From Paramecium octaurelia (Eukaryota; Ciliophora; Oligohymenophorea; Peniculida; Parameciidae), in contig CAJJDP010000174.1 in NCBI GenBank assembly GCA_905182995.1, positions 6,968 to 54,062 of the forward strand: a DNA stretch of 47,095 bases. The letters are read 5' to 3'. Both the position numbers and the translations under genes were made by a program. Below the pieces are notes generated by a model. The model was not told the origin of the DNA and did not search any database. It saw only the letters and a list, made by a program, of their open reading frames with translations. Below are positions 1 through 11,894 of the stretch, piece by piece. Each line of letters begins with the position of its first letter. Position 1 is the stretch's first letter.

Positions 1-1317
1 AACTTCAACATTCTGTTTAATTTTTGGCATCCCTTTACATAATATGGGTGTATTACAAGCTCTTTTTGTGTAAGAATTTTCTTAAGAACTTCTAAAATGT
101 TCTGACAATTTACAAAATATAGCATATGTTGCTGTTCTTTGTATAGCAATAATTTTACATCCAACCTAATACTATTGTTTTGTAATAGCACCCAAAAATA
201 TTTGTTAAACTTCTGAATTATAGAGATGCTTTATTACCTGAAAGTTTGCAATGCTTGGAATTCATCTTATGATACTTCTTGTTTTGAAGTATATTGTATT
301 GTTGCCAGCCAATAGTGTTAAAGTAGTAATTACCTAAAAATTTTCATATAGGAATATTGTAAAGATTTTTTGAAGCCTCTCCTTAAGTTCACTAAATAGT
401 ACTCAATGTCACTATCCTAGCATCAAACTTACTATGTTTGCTAGTAATAAGGATAATGCTTACAATGTAAATTGAGGCAGCTGTACATAAAGCCTCAAAT
501 AATAAATTTTTGTCATTCTTTTACAACATCTTCTCTATATGCCAGAGGAGCAATTGGTTTGCACATCCTGTATTCAAATATAATTATTGGAACAAAAGAA
601 AAAATCTTAAATGAGAGGTATTTGAGTTCAATAAGTTTATTTTTTGAGTAAAACTTTATACTATTTAATTCTGTGAAAGGCTGAAAGCCTAATTTTTTTT
701 TGAAATTGATATCTTGTAATCTATCCTTCTTCCAGCAACTTTTTTTTAGAAAAGATTTATATGGGGATAAATTTAAGAAGATAAGTTGAAGATTCTATAA
801 CTAATTAAATTAATTAATAGTTAAAAATTCATACATTCTAAGTAATAAATTTATAATTGTAAATGGCTAGACATTAGAAAGAAATCCAAAAGTTATTATA
901 ATAATGGATGTAGAATTTGACATAAAAATATATGAGTTGATAAATAACCAGGAAAGCAACTTAATAATAAAGATATATGGAATCTAAAAACTGAATTTCT
1001 TTTGTTTCAAAAAGTAGCTGCTACCACTAAGTATTACACAAACTCTATTCTGACCCTAAATAACGGCAAATCTTCTTTTTAATATTTAAGTTTAATTTGA
1101 ATTTTATTTGTTTCACACCTTAATTTTATCTATTTTTTATTTATTTCAAAAAATCAATTCATCAAATATATCTTTCAATTTGAGAAAACTCAAAAATCAG
1201 TGATTATAACATTAACATAATGTAGTTCAGATACTTAGAAAATACATTTCTATTGATTAAACCATTAAACACATAAAATACGAAATATAATAACTAGCAA
1301 TAAATATTTATTGATAA
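1..1317. other. AT-rich intergenic DNA downstream of the first surface-protein gene
   Basis: I see no convincing reading frame, RNA gene or repeat here, only AT-rich sequence with frequent TGA in all frames. The 3' end of the minus-strand surface-protein gene lies at its right edge. No terminator or polyadenylation signal could be defined. Confidence 0.5.
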
Positions 1318-4300
1318 TCAGAATTTAAAAATACTATTAGTAATTCTTTTTCTTGTTAATTTCTAATCAGTTCCTAACTATTCTTATTACCATTAACATA
1401 AGTATTTTTATAATTGTTGGTAAATATCAATGGCTAAAGTGAAAATAAGAATTAATGTAAAACCCCCTACATTAACCCAACCTAAAATTTCAGCTAAGCT
1501 TTTGTCTTAATTAAATTTGATTATGTCGTAAACTGAAAAGAGTTAAACATTAAGCATGATCAAAAGTTCTGTGCTAAATATTTTTTAATTTTCATATTTA
1601 TTTTTAAAAGGTTTATAAATCTAAATATATAAAGCAAAAGTTCCTGATAAACAACCTGTTATTAGACACTAAGCCCCAAAAAGATCTTAAAATAAAACTA
1701 AATTCACAATGAATAGGGTTTTTTTAATCAATAATATGGTAAAGTATTATTTAGAAACTTATTTTAAATTATTATTAATTCCTTCCACTAAGACTTTTAA
1801 TACCTTGGGCACTTCATCTTTTTTGCTTAGATAAGAAAAAAATAGTGTGATTAGAAGTAAATTAATTTGTAATGTCATCAGGGCTAATAATGAAATGGTT
1901 GAATTTAAACTATTATCTGTGTTATAATTTGCAATTTATAAAATAGATGCAAAGGTTAATTCATAAAAATTAGAAGTAAAAATTCTAATTAATCCAGAGT
2001 AAATGAAATACTAATATTGTCTTCTTGCTATCTTCTATAAAAAAAAAATAGATCTGGAAATTCGAAAGAATTTATCATAATAATTGTAAAAAATAGCTGG
2101 CCAATTTTAATATTTGATAATGATCAGAAATTTATAGAAGAAATATGAGAAGATATAATAAGCAAATCCGATGATCACAACAACTACAAATGTTTGCAAA
2201 TTGTTTAAAAGTAACAATTGAGTTTATAGGATTCAAATTTCCACTTAGCTGGTATGGTTGGAATTTGGAAATCAAATAATTCCTGTAAATGTGTATCTAT
2301 TTAGAAAATATTAACTATTGGAGTAAAATTCCCAATTGTAAAAATTTCAAAATAGACTTGAAGGTTTTCTGGGAATTAAAGGTTATGAAATTTCATATAG
2401 GATAATTATTACAGCATATCAAGGAGATTCCATAAAATTTCTAAATTGCCGCAACAAAAAGCTATTCCAGTGACAAATAAGATGATATACATGACTATCT
2501 TACTAAGAAGGGCTGTTTTATAAATAATAGTTATCTTGTGACATTTTATTAGGAGATTTTAATAGTAAATTTGCTTAGTTAGAGAGTAAAGTATTGTCCT
2601 AAATATTTACAATATTCTCACATCTGATTGTAACTGTTAATTACGGATTTGAAAGATTACTTTTAAAATAGACTATTATCTTATAACTTACATCAGCCAA
2701 AATAGGGGTGATTGGAACAATGGGTTTGATTTCAACATCATATTCAGAATGTTAAACAATTTCAATAGTAACAACAATCATCTGAAGAAATTATTCTTCA
2801 TTAATTTCATTTACATTCAAACGTACTTGTTCAGAAAATGATAATCGAAATTCTTGATTATCTGATTTTGATTTTGATAGTTTAGTAAGGATAATAACAG
2901 GTTGAATATTATATTTACACACGCTTATATTATTTTCTTATTAGCATCTCCAATTATCTTCAACTTCACAAGCATTATTACATCCATCGTTATTCTAAAT
3001 GTTTCCATCGTCACATTATTCTAATTTTTTTATTAGTAAACCATCTCCACAAATATTAAAACATTATGATCCGTCTTCTAAGTATCCATCTTCGCATAGT
3101 AAACATAGTCCTTAGAAGCAATCAAGGCACTTCTGGTGACAAGAATAGTTACAATCAAAGCATCCATCAAATTCAATTTGATTTCCATCGTCACATAATT
3201 CCTAACCTGTAATGTAGCCATCCCCACATATTGCAGTACAAATACCATTCATCAATTACCACCCTTTATTTTGGCACTCTTCACATACCCAACCATTACA
3301 ACTATTACATCCTAAAGGGCATTGAATTTGGCATTTGTAACAACCGTCATAAGGTAAATAATTTCCATCATCGCATTCTTCTTCTTTACTCGAAATTATA
3401 CCATCTCCGCAGAAATCAATGCATTAATTGGAAAAGCATTAATTGAGTTAATCATCCCATATACATTCCACATTTTCACTATCTGTATAGCATGCCTCTT
3501 TAATTTAGTAATTTTTACACTTTTGTTTTTTAGTGCATCCTCCTCCTTATTTGGCTGTGCAACCTGGAAAATATGCACTGCATTCCAAATATTCAGTTAT
3601 TGAGATTGATGCAGTGTCACAACTTTGGTATAACATTTTTGATTAATCCATACACAAGGATTGAGATTAATATCATAAGTACAACCATCACTAGTAATAA
3701 TATCTTCACAAGCCCCTCGTAAAATACATTGATACCCATTGGTTGCACATCTTTTATCTTCAAATATTGAAGCACAAGCTGAGTCAATTGCATAATTATA
3801 ATCAAAACACTCTTTTCTGCGACAACTACTTTTTTAACAAGTAGAAAGGAACCGTATGCAATCAGTATGAGATTAGGCAAGTGAAGGTCCATTCTTACAA
3901 ATCCTCTCCATACAAATGTTCAACTCCTCATTCCAGAAACAACTTACTCCACTTAAATTTGTCTGTCCTTCACTATTAGCTCTGGATTTGAATAGCTACC
4001 ACAATTATTCAATTATTGGCATCCATTAAAATCTTTATTTACTGTACAAGATTTTAATCTTTAGTTACATCTTTCATGAGTTGTAAATGATGCTTCCAAG
4101 TTCGAACATAATAAATTAACACACTTTTTTAATGTATCCTAATAGTAGCATTCATTTCCAAATTAATCTTTATAACACTAAGTTTCCTTTGCTAAAGGAC
4201 AAGAAAAGGGAAGGTCCACACATTAAATAATGTCTACTTTTACAGTGCAACTTTTATTTGAATAATAGGATTCGCATTGTTAATGAGTGTTATTTGAAAT

Positions 4301-7300
4301 ATCAGCTTATGTGCAATCTTCTACGCATCGATTATTATTTTTATTCCATTAGCAATTAGTCAACCAACTGTTGCATTCGGTTTGGTCATTTGAAGAGGTA
4401 GGTTTATTTGAGCATGTTTTTTCTAAACATTTAGTACCATCCCAAAAGCAAGGAATGCCTTATGAATTTTTCGTATTTAAGCACAAGGAATTATCAAAGT
4501 ATATGCTACAATCGCCAATAGTTTAACAAGTCGAACCATCCCAAAAACACTTTGTAGAAAAAATTGCACAGTTTGCATCTATTGTCAATTTTGAACAATT
4601 AAGCAGTTGACATCCCACATTATTTAGTGACATACAAGAACCATTCCAACTTTGACATGATGAATGTGTCCAGATAAATATCGATTGAACTGCAGCATCA
4701 CAATAATCTATACAAGCATTAGAATACCAATAACAGTCTATATTATCTATTGTTTTTACACATGCATCTTTATATGTGTAATTTGAACATTATTATTGTT
4801 TGAGAGTGCACTTTGAGCTTATCGATATATTAATTGTTTATAAGAAATATTTACTATTGCAATCCTCATGTGATGAAGGTGCTGTCATGCTAGTAAGGCT
4901 GCAGTATTTATTATTAGAGCATTTAGTAGCGTTAAGTGCGCACCAATAACATTTTGTAACAGCTGCGATATAATAACCATAACTATTTTGACAATCTGAT
5001 TCTATTGTATGCTCATAACACATTTTATTCGTGCAAGTGCCATCCCAAAAACATCTTTCTCCAGTAATAATTTTTGCTGAACTACATATTGTAGCTTCAT
5101 AGATGTGTTCACAATAACGAAAGCCACAACCCTTGCCTTGAGTGTAATTTAATCTGCAGTAAATGCTATTATTTAATAAACATTCCCGATTTGTCACAGC
5201 AGTTGTGTTAAGATCACAATTAACATAGTTTACACATTTAGCATCTTACCAGTAACATGAATGAGAATAACATTATTAAATTAGACCTATAGTTGAACAA
5301 TCACCCGAAAAGAGCTTACAACCAGTAACACTATATACACAATTTTAACCCCAATTATAACAAATTAATTACGAAAGAGTATAAGTGGAATTTAAATGAG
5401 AGCAAAGTCTATCTTAACAAGTATTATTCGATTGATTATATCCGCACTTTTATCCGTTTTGGCTAATCGATGAATTACAAAGAGATTAGGAGCCTACTTA
5501 CAAGCTGCATGAAGTCAATATTACACAGCAATTACAGTTTGTATCATATCGATATGATGATGAGTAATTTTAACAGTACTGTCTTTTGTCCGCAAGGGTC
5601 GCTGAAGAAGGAAAGGTTAAATTCATTTATTCGGTTTAATTGATGCATTTGTATCCGCAAGAGTCAGAGCCAGAGCATGAATATATATATGAGCATTATA
5701 TTCCTGATGCTGTTTTTTAGCCACTACATCTGCTCTAAGAAAGATATCTGGAGGAACAAACATCATAATTGCATTTGTCTTAATATATGCATCTATTATT
5801 TTACTTCATGAGGGCACCGTTACAAACCTTACTCGTTAAATTAATACAAAGATAAATAGAATGACATCCTTATCCACTTGATTAAAGGACACAATAAGTA
5901 TTATATGATTGACATGTTTCATTACTTTGACTCTCAATATTTTCGCATTATGATGATGTTAATTAAGAACACGTAGAATTATATTTCATAAAATAGCATT
6001 TCTATTATTAAGTTGTTAGAGTTAATTTACATATGACAGGATTTGTAACCTCTCCACAGTTGCTAGGTCTCTTCTCACAACCAGGACCGTATGTTCCATC
6101 AGAATTAATTTTTAATTAGCATTCATAACTTAATCTGAATCTTAAACATTCAGCCTCAGTTTAAGCAGTAGTGTTATCAGTGCAAGCCACAGATTTACAG
6201 ATTTAATTTTGATAATCCCATTTGCAAGGTTACTAATAGATATCAATTACACATTATTATTAATATTTATAATCGCACTACTCTGAAAGAAATTAGCAGG
6301 ATTTGCCCATATTTTTTATTGTACATTTAGGCAGGAAGTCCTCACAATCCTGATGAGTTAGATCTCCATAAAGTCTCTTATCACAATCAGCAACTCCTTT
6401 ATTATCTTCACCCTCATTCATACATTTTTGTAATTTATCATCCCAATAACAAAATTAGCCATTTATATTTGTCTTACAATTTCTTTGCCTAATGAATTCA
6501 TGACAATTAGCCTTCTTGGGTTCACATCCTTCAACTTTAAAGGATGAAATCACGGTGCATTTAGGGTTCCAAGCAAAACACTCTTGATGATTATTATACA
6601 TTTTATCATTTGGAGAAGATGAACAAGCAAGGGGATTAGGGCGATCTTTGCATCCACCAAGTGAATGATCAAAAATACAAGTCTTTAACCAAGTATTACA
6701 TTCAACATTATTGGTGTAATTTGTTTTAGGAGCATCTGAACATTCTTATTTCTTACATTTAGTCCCAATCCAAAAACAATTTGTTCCATCTTATAAATTC
6801 AATTAACATTGATTTTTAGACATCATTTGAGTGCAATCTGTTGGCCATTATTAACATCCAGCTCCTTAAGATCTTAGAATGCAAGGACCAAAAAGCACTT
6901 TAAATTATTAACAATCATTATTGATTAATGCATTTTTTATTTTATTCATCCCACTTACACTAAAGTCCTGAAATTGTTGAATAACATTGATCGTAATTAG
7001 AAAGCTCACAACTATTCTTCTTATCTGTACAGCCAATCAAAATTTTTGAATTCTATAAATATTATACATTAACTGTGCATTTTGGTATCCACTCTTCACA
7101 TTTCGAGTTTGAATCATAATCTGGAGGAGCAGTATTGCAATTCTTTTCTACACATCCTTAATTCAATGTGCAAACAGTACCATTTGAATCAATTGTACAA
7201 TACTCTATTTCTAAAATATTTTCACATAAATAATCTATACAACCTAAAGTGTTTAGATTGAAAGTGCAATATTAACTTGAATTTTAGCACATTTGATGAT

Positions 7301-8561
7301 TTTTATAGGTTGGTAATTTCAATTTTTTACATTGCAACAATTCGCACTTACCTCCAAGCCAAATGCACTTTTCTTCATTGTAATTTATTTCACAAAATTA
7401 TTCTTCCATTATTTCTTCACATAATTAAGGTGTCATTTAACATCCTCCACCTAATTTCCCTATGCAATTCCCATAAAAATGACAAACTTCATGAGTAAAA
7501 TAATCTGGTGCATGGTAACATTATCTTTGTTCGCATTTATTTTTATACCAAACACAATCTTATTATGTTATAGAATAGCAATCTACTTCTTCAGCGTAAC
7601 CATAGCATGTTTCAGGTCGTGTTTTGCATCCTTTGTTTTCTGAAGTAACACAATCTAATAGATTATCATAATCCTAGCATTATTGATAATTCCTAAGAGA
7701 ATCTGGAGCAGTGCTGCAACTTTTTATTTTACATTGATTTTAATGATATTCACATTTTTTACCCTCAGCATCCGTTACACAACCAAATATACTCTAAACA
7801 TCACTACATTATCTCCTTCTTACACAATGCACTCCGTTAGTTGTACAATCACTTAAAATTTCTTTGCATTCGTAATCCTGAGTGAACAGTAGATTTTCGC
7901 ACACCTTTTCTACACATCTTTCATTTTTATAATCCCAATAGCAATTATTTTTTTTACTTTTAAAGCATTAGAAATTATTAGCATATTATGAACAAAACTC
8001 CATTTAGTTTATACATCCATAACCATTCTCACTTATTGTACATCCATTTAGGCCTGATTCACACATTTAATGATTATTTAAGTATATTGGTAGACCTTCG
8101 CAAGTTAGGACATCTAAACATTGTTTTTCCATCCCTCCGATCCAAAAGCAGTACTTGTTATACTTATTTTTATTGGCACATCCATTCTGTGTTTTGTAAT
8201 CACTACATTCTTATATTTGCACACACTTTGAGCCATCAGAAACACATTTATATGAAGACTCTTAACAATTATCTTTATCAAAAATCATGCAGTCAACAAA
8301 ATCAATACATTAACCAAAATAAAATCCACAAAATTCTTATTTTCTACAATCCTCTTATGCATATCTCTTGCATTTATTCGAATTACTCATCTCTGTATTG
8401 TATGATTGGCCAGGTTTTATAATACATTTATCTATCTCCCAAATGCATAAGCCAGAGTTCTTGCACTCTTTTTCTGTTCGAACATGCATACAAACACATT
8501 TTTTTGAAATTTCTGAACTTAGTATGAAGCAAAAATGGTGAAACAAAAGATAATAGAACAT
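1318..8561 (-). CDS. Giant cysteine-rich surface protein with PSA-type repeats, CDDGN repeats and C-terminal membrane module (frame-broken)
   Basis: Read in the ciliate code this gives about 2,400 residues. The start at 8561 is followed by a hydrophobic signal peptide (MFYYLLFHHFCFILSS). Residues about 20-1700 are cysteine-rich repeats with C-x-W-D motifs and 'CTTNG' and 'CSTAP' signatures resembling Paramecium surface-antigen repeats. Three CDDGN...DGC repeats follow (about 1725-1860), then a hydrophobic multi-membrane region ending at TGA 1318-1320. A membrane-anchored cell-surface or adhesion role is inferred. One 32-nt intron (2184-2215) restores frame in the membrane module. Four further frame changes remain: a one-base surplus near 6915-6935, one-base deficits near 3940-4005 and 3622-3645, and one at 2503-2542 that a 40-nt intron could explain. 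The cysteine pattern continues across each break, so either the assembly has indels or this is a recent pseudogene. The C-terminal module is paralogous to that of the gene at 14269-18997. Confidence 0.8.
2184..2215 (-). other. 32-nt spliceosomal intron in the membrane module
   Basis: On the minus strand it starts GTTACTTTT and ends TTTGTAG. Removing it joins 'KLN' to 'FVVIIGFAYY' in a single frame that stays open to the stop at 1318. Unspliced, the upstream frame hits TGA within a few codons. The length is typical of Paramecium introns. Confidence 0.75.
2503..2542 (-). other. Possible 40-nt intron or a one-base frame error
   Basis: The frame must move by one base here to join the segment ending LLLKSPNK to the membrane segment starting KIVMYIILFVTG. 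A 40-nt stretch beginning GTCACA and ending CTTAG would do so. It is longer than usual and has an uncommon 5' end. A single-base indel in the AAAA run nearby explains the data equally well. The paralogue at 14269-18997 has no intron at this point. Confidence 0.35.
2930..3420 (-). repeat. Three CDDGN...DGC cysteine-rich repeats
   Basis: Three successive units of the form CGDG...E(x)CDDGN....DGC..C are visible: ECDDGNYLPYDGC, LCDDGNQIEFDGC and QCDDGNIQNNDGC. This is the 'Myxococcus cysteine-rich repeat'/DUF4215-type motif found in many protist surface proteins. The units sit between the surface-antigen-like region and the membrane module. Confidence 0.8.
3450..8480 (-). repeat. Surface-antigen-like cysteine repeats within the coding sequence
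   Basis: Translated on the minus strand, this segment is a long series of diverged units of about 60-80 residues. Cysteines are regularly spaced, and tryptophan or aromatic residues recur in C-[FYIK]-W-D/N/I contexts, for example CFWDGT and CIWDDQ. The spacing and the recurrent CTTNG and CS-x-AP signatures resemble the PSA repeat (Pfam Paramecium_SA) of ciliate immobilisation antigens. That match is from memory of the family, not a profile search. The units are too diverged at DNA level to give visible tandem repeats. Confidence 0.65.
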
Positions 8562-10298
8562 AATTAAATCCTTTAATTTTTAAAATTTCTAATTAATTAA
8601 GGTGATTAATTTTTTATGAAGTATAATTATTAATATTAACACGCGTTTGAAACTTTGCATTTAACCTAGAGTCTAAATTTATAAGTTTTTTATTTCATAA
8701 ATCAATTAAATCTCTGACCAGAGAATACACATATATAATAACTCCTTGATTTCAATCAAGTTTGCTAACTATAATTACTTTACTCGAAAGTAAGTTAATC
8801 ATAGTAGATCACATTATAATATTTATCAAAATTATATTATAAACTATTATTTTTATTATAAATGAAGTTAAATAAAAATACAAAAAATCAGCACTCCTGA
8901 AACTCGAACTTTCTTTACACTTATTATGTTAGTCTTCTTTAATGAAATAAAAATTTAATAATAATTCCCTCTTAATGAGCTTAAATCATGAAATACGCTA
9001 TTGAATATATTATTTAAAAATATTAGAATTTTTTTATCATTTCGAGGCTGTTATATCTCTCAATAAAATACTTGGCCAAGCAATACTTTTTCATTATTTA
9101 AAAATTACCTGTTTATATTTAGAAACAGAGAATAGCTAAAAAAATATTATTATTCATTTAAGTTAAAATAGTTAAGTTTTAAAGGATTTATTGGCATGCT
9201 TTTGATCTACTTTTTAATCTGGATCTATTTGTATTTATAAAGTTAATTTTAAATATGTTATTCATAATTATATTCCTCTTTTATAATCTATATAATTCAA
9301 ATGTTTCTAATAATTTTCTGAAATATGCATATTTATTATTTAGGAATCCTTCCCTTCTTTAGCAAATCTAAAGCTCTTCAAAATATGATGAAATTTAATA
9401 ATCAATAAAATTATTTCATAGATTTGATAAACTTCTTATTAAATACATATGACCACAATCATTTTGAATTATTTATAATTCATTATTAACGAGAGCGTCT
9501 TCTTAAAATGGATAATTGATTTTGCTTACACAATTACTGACTTTAACAGGTAACGCTCCATTTTATCATTTCCTAAAATCATTATACCATAAATATTTAT
9601 TTCAACTTATACTATGTAGTACAAATTAAGCTGGCAATGAGATAAATCTTTCGTTTAAAAGTTTTACATAAGTTCAAGATTAAGTAGCCCGATTACTTAA
9701 TGCTTATTGGGAATAGTTAGATAAAAATTGCAACCTGTTTATAAGCACTGTAAAAAAATATCTGATTCAAATAACTGGATTTAGCACTTGGGAGTAACAG
9801 CTACTCAAAATGTAATAACTCAGCAATGTTATTTAATGCTTTAAAATAGTTGATTGAGTGAAATTCATGGGAAGAGTTATCCTTTCCTTCGATGTTTAGC
9901 ATCCCATAGTTATAAAATTCACTCAAGATTTCAAGCAAAACTAAGAACATCAGAAAGTTAACACTTAAAGATGAATTTTCTAGCCTTCCTTATGGGCTTA
10001 GGAAACCAAATACATAAGAATTAAAGAAACTTAATACCATTAATATAAGCAGTAAAGATGGCCGTTTTACTCTGTAGTAAACACGCAATTGATTAGTAGC
10101 TTTATTTTGAGTGAGAGGATTTCCAGTACTTAGAATTGATGATTAAAGAGAATTTAACTAAAATTAGGAGGAATCCAAATCAACTTTAACAATGATGGAT
10201 TCTAAGTACTTATAATATCAAATGAATATAAAATTAAAAGTCTTATAATAAATATCTGATTGTAAATTCCTCTTTTTTTTCATAAACATTCCTATTAG
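8562..10298. other. AT-rich intergenic region upstream of the first surface-protein gene
   Basis: This should hold the promoter of the minus-strand gene that starts at 8561. I see no conserved box. Scattered short frames are open but none stands out. A tRNA-like T-arm at about 8890-8915 is discussed among the rejected items. Confidence 0.4.
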
Positions 10299-11134
10299 AA
10301 CTTATTCAAACTACTTTTAACTAATGGCAAAGTAATTTAACCTATAATTAGAGATTTGAAGGATTTCCTTCTTAGAGTTATAAACCTAATGAGATTTTTA
10401 ATAATCCATTCATTCTAAACTCATGCGTACGGCTATAAAAAAATCATTAATAAAATCATAGGAGATACTATTGAAACCTCTCAAGGTCTGTTTGGTTATT
10501 CCAAATTTTAATTAGATTGTGATATTATTCATCTAAGACTTCTTCTAAAGGAATACCTTAAGTTAAATTTTCATTTTCTTTTTGAAGGACCATAACTTAA
10601 AGAAGCTTAAATCCAATAGTTGAGGTCCAATCATTTCAATGAAATCATACTATTCCATAATTTGATATAATTAGACTACGTTAATTTATGAGATTCTAAC
10701 AACTTTATAAGATATATTCAGTCTCCCTTGTAGGAGGAGCTATTTTATTGAAGATTACTATTGCGAAAAATTCGGAGGAGTTTTAAGAAGAACTCTATGT
10801 TATAAATGTGTATATAAATATTTATGATTCCTTAAAAAAAGCAATTGTACAACTCAGAGGATTCAATAAAAACTCTATGATTTCTTTTTTTCAAGGGCAA
10901 AAGTATCAGAATTAATATGATCTATGTAAGGGAGAAAAAGCATAAAATTAAAAGATGGTTGAGTTTCAAATAATTTAAGGCAAGAAATTGTTGCTGATCT
11001 GGCTATTTCCATCTTTACATAGCACAATTAATTGTAATTTAATTATTAGACAGCTTATATATATATCTTAAAGTCATTATGAACCATTGAACTAAGTGAC
11101 TAATGTAGGAATTATGAAACAGGCTTAATTTTGA
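10299..11134 (+). CDS. Doubtful reading frame, possible gene fragment of unknown function
   Basis: With TAA/TAG as glutamine and one 32-nt candidate intron (10680-10711, GTTAATTT...TATAAG), this stretch reads as 267 codons to TGA at 11132-11134. No start codon could be placed: upstream frames close with TGA near 10140. The product is rich in L, I, N and Q, as any AT-rich frame would be, with a hydrophobic segment (VSLVGGAILLKI) about 140 codons in. I recognise no domain. It could be a gene fragment, a decayed gene or chance, since frames of this length occasionally arise when only TGA stops translation. Confidence 0.25.
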
Positions 11135-11445
11135 GTTCATGGAAATATTTAAATATTATATTTTAAAATATTTATGAGTTCAAATCAATGTGGGAAGCAA
11201 AAATAAGAAGCTTTTTTGCATTTTACTAATCAAGAATTGAAACTGGCTACTTAAATATATGATTTCGCTATGGAACAAATCATTTACAAAGTTTTGCAAT
11301 TCATTTCTCTTTTCTAATTCTAAAACATTTTGTTGCATTTATTCTAAATCTGAAGTTAAGGGTTATTATTAGAAGTTCAGTATCCTAAATGGTTATTGTA
11401 AATTTTCTGTGGTCTGAACTGTTGTGAGTAAATTCTATTTAAAGA

Positions 11446-11455
11446 GGGGGGGGGG
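11446..11455 (+). repeat. Run of ten G
   Basis: Ten consecutive G in a region of about 75% A+T, 63 bases before the sequence gap. Such a run is hard to sequence and may be related to the assembly break. Confidence 0.9.
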
Positions 11456-11518
11456 ATTAAGAATATTTGTTACCTTATTTTTTTTTATTAAAACATTTTA
11501 TTTCTAGTGTTCTCATGC

Positions 11519-11894
11519 NNNNNNNNNNNNNNNNNNNNNNNNNNNNNNNNNNNNNNNNNNNNNNNNNNNNNNNNNNNNNNNNNNNNNNNNNNNNNNNNNN
11601 NNNNNNNNNNNNNNNNNNNNNNNNNNNNNNNNNNNNNNNNNNNNNNNNNNNNNNNNNNNNNNNNNNNNNNNNNNNNNNNNNNNNNNNNNNNNNNNNNNNN
11701 NNNNNNNNNNNNNNNNNNNNNNNNNNNNNNNNNNNNNNNNNNNNNNNNNNNNNNNNNNNNNNNNNNNNNNNNNNNNNNNNNNNNNNNNNNNNNNNNNNNN
11801 NNNNNNNNNNNNNNNNNNNNNNNNNNNNNNNNNNNNNNNNNNNNNNNNNNNNNNNNNNNNNNNNNNNNNNNNNNNNNNNNNNNNNNNNNNNNNN
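11519..11894. other. Assembly gap of 376 N
   Basis: All bases are N. Any frame drawn across it is meaningless. Confidence 0.99.

Noticed and set aside
3231..3892. Open frames in the standard code at 3231-3446 (+), 3396-3578 (-) and 3617-3892 (-)
   Set aside because: They lie in the wrong frame or strand of the cysteine-rich gene. The true frame is set by the CDDGN and C-x-W-D cysteine pattern.
6900..6958. A 61-nt intron starting GTAAGTGG to explain the frame change near 6925
   Set aside because: It would remove a perfect C-x-W-D...C repeat motif and is far longer than the other introns; a one-base indel is simpler.
7277..8422. Plus-strand frames at 7277-7498 and 7988-8422
   Set aside because: Antisense shadows of the minus-strand surface-protein gene, whose frame is continuous there.
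8880..8960. tRNA-like 3' half on the minus strand (AAGTTCGAGTTT T-arm followed by CAGGAGTGCTG)
   Set aside because: The T-arm is plausible, but I could not find a matching 5' acceptor strand, D-arm or proper anticodon stem. At most it is a tRNA relic.
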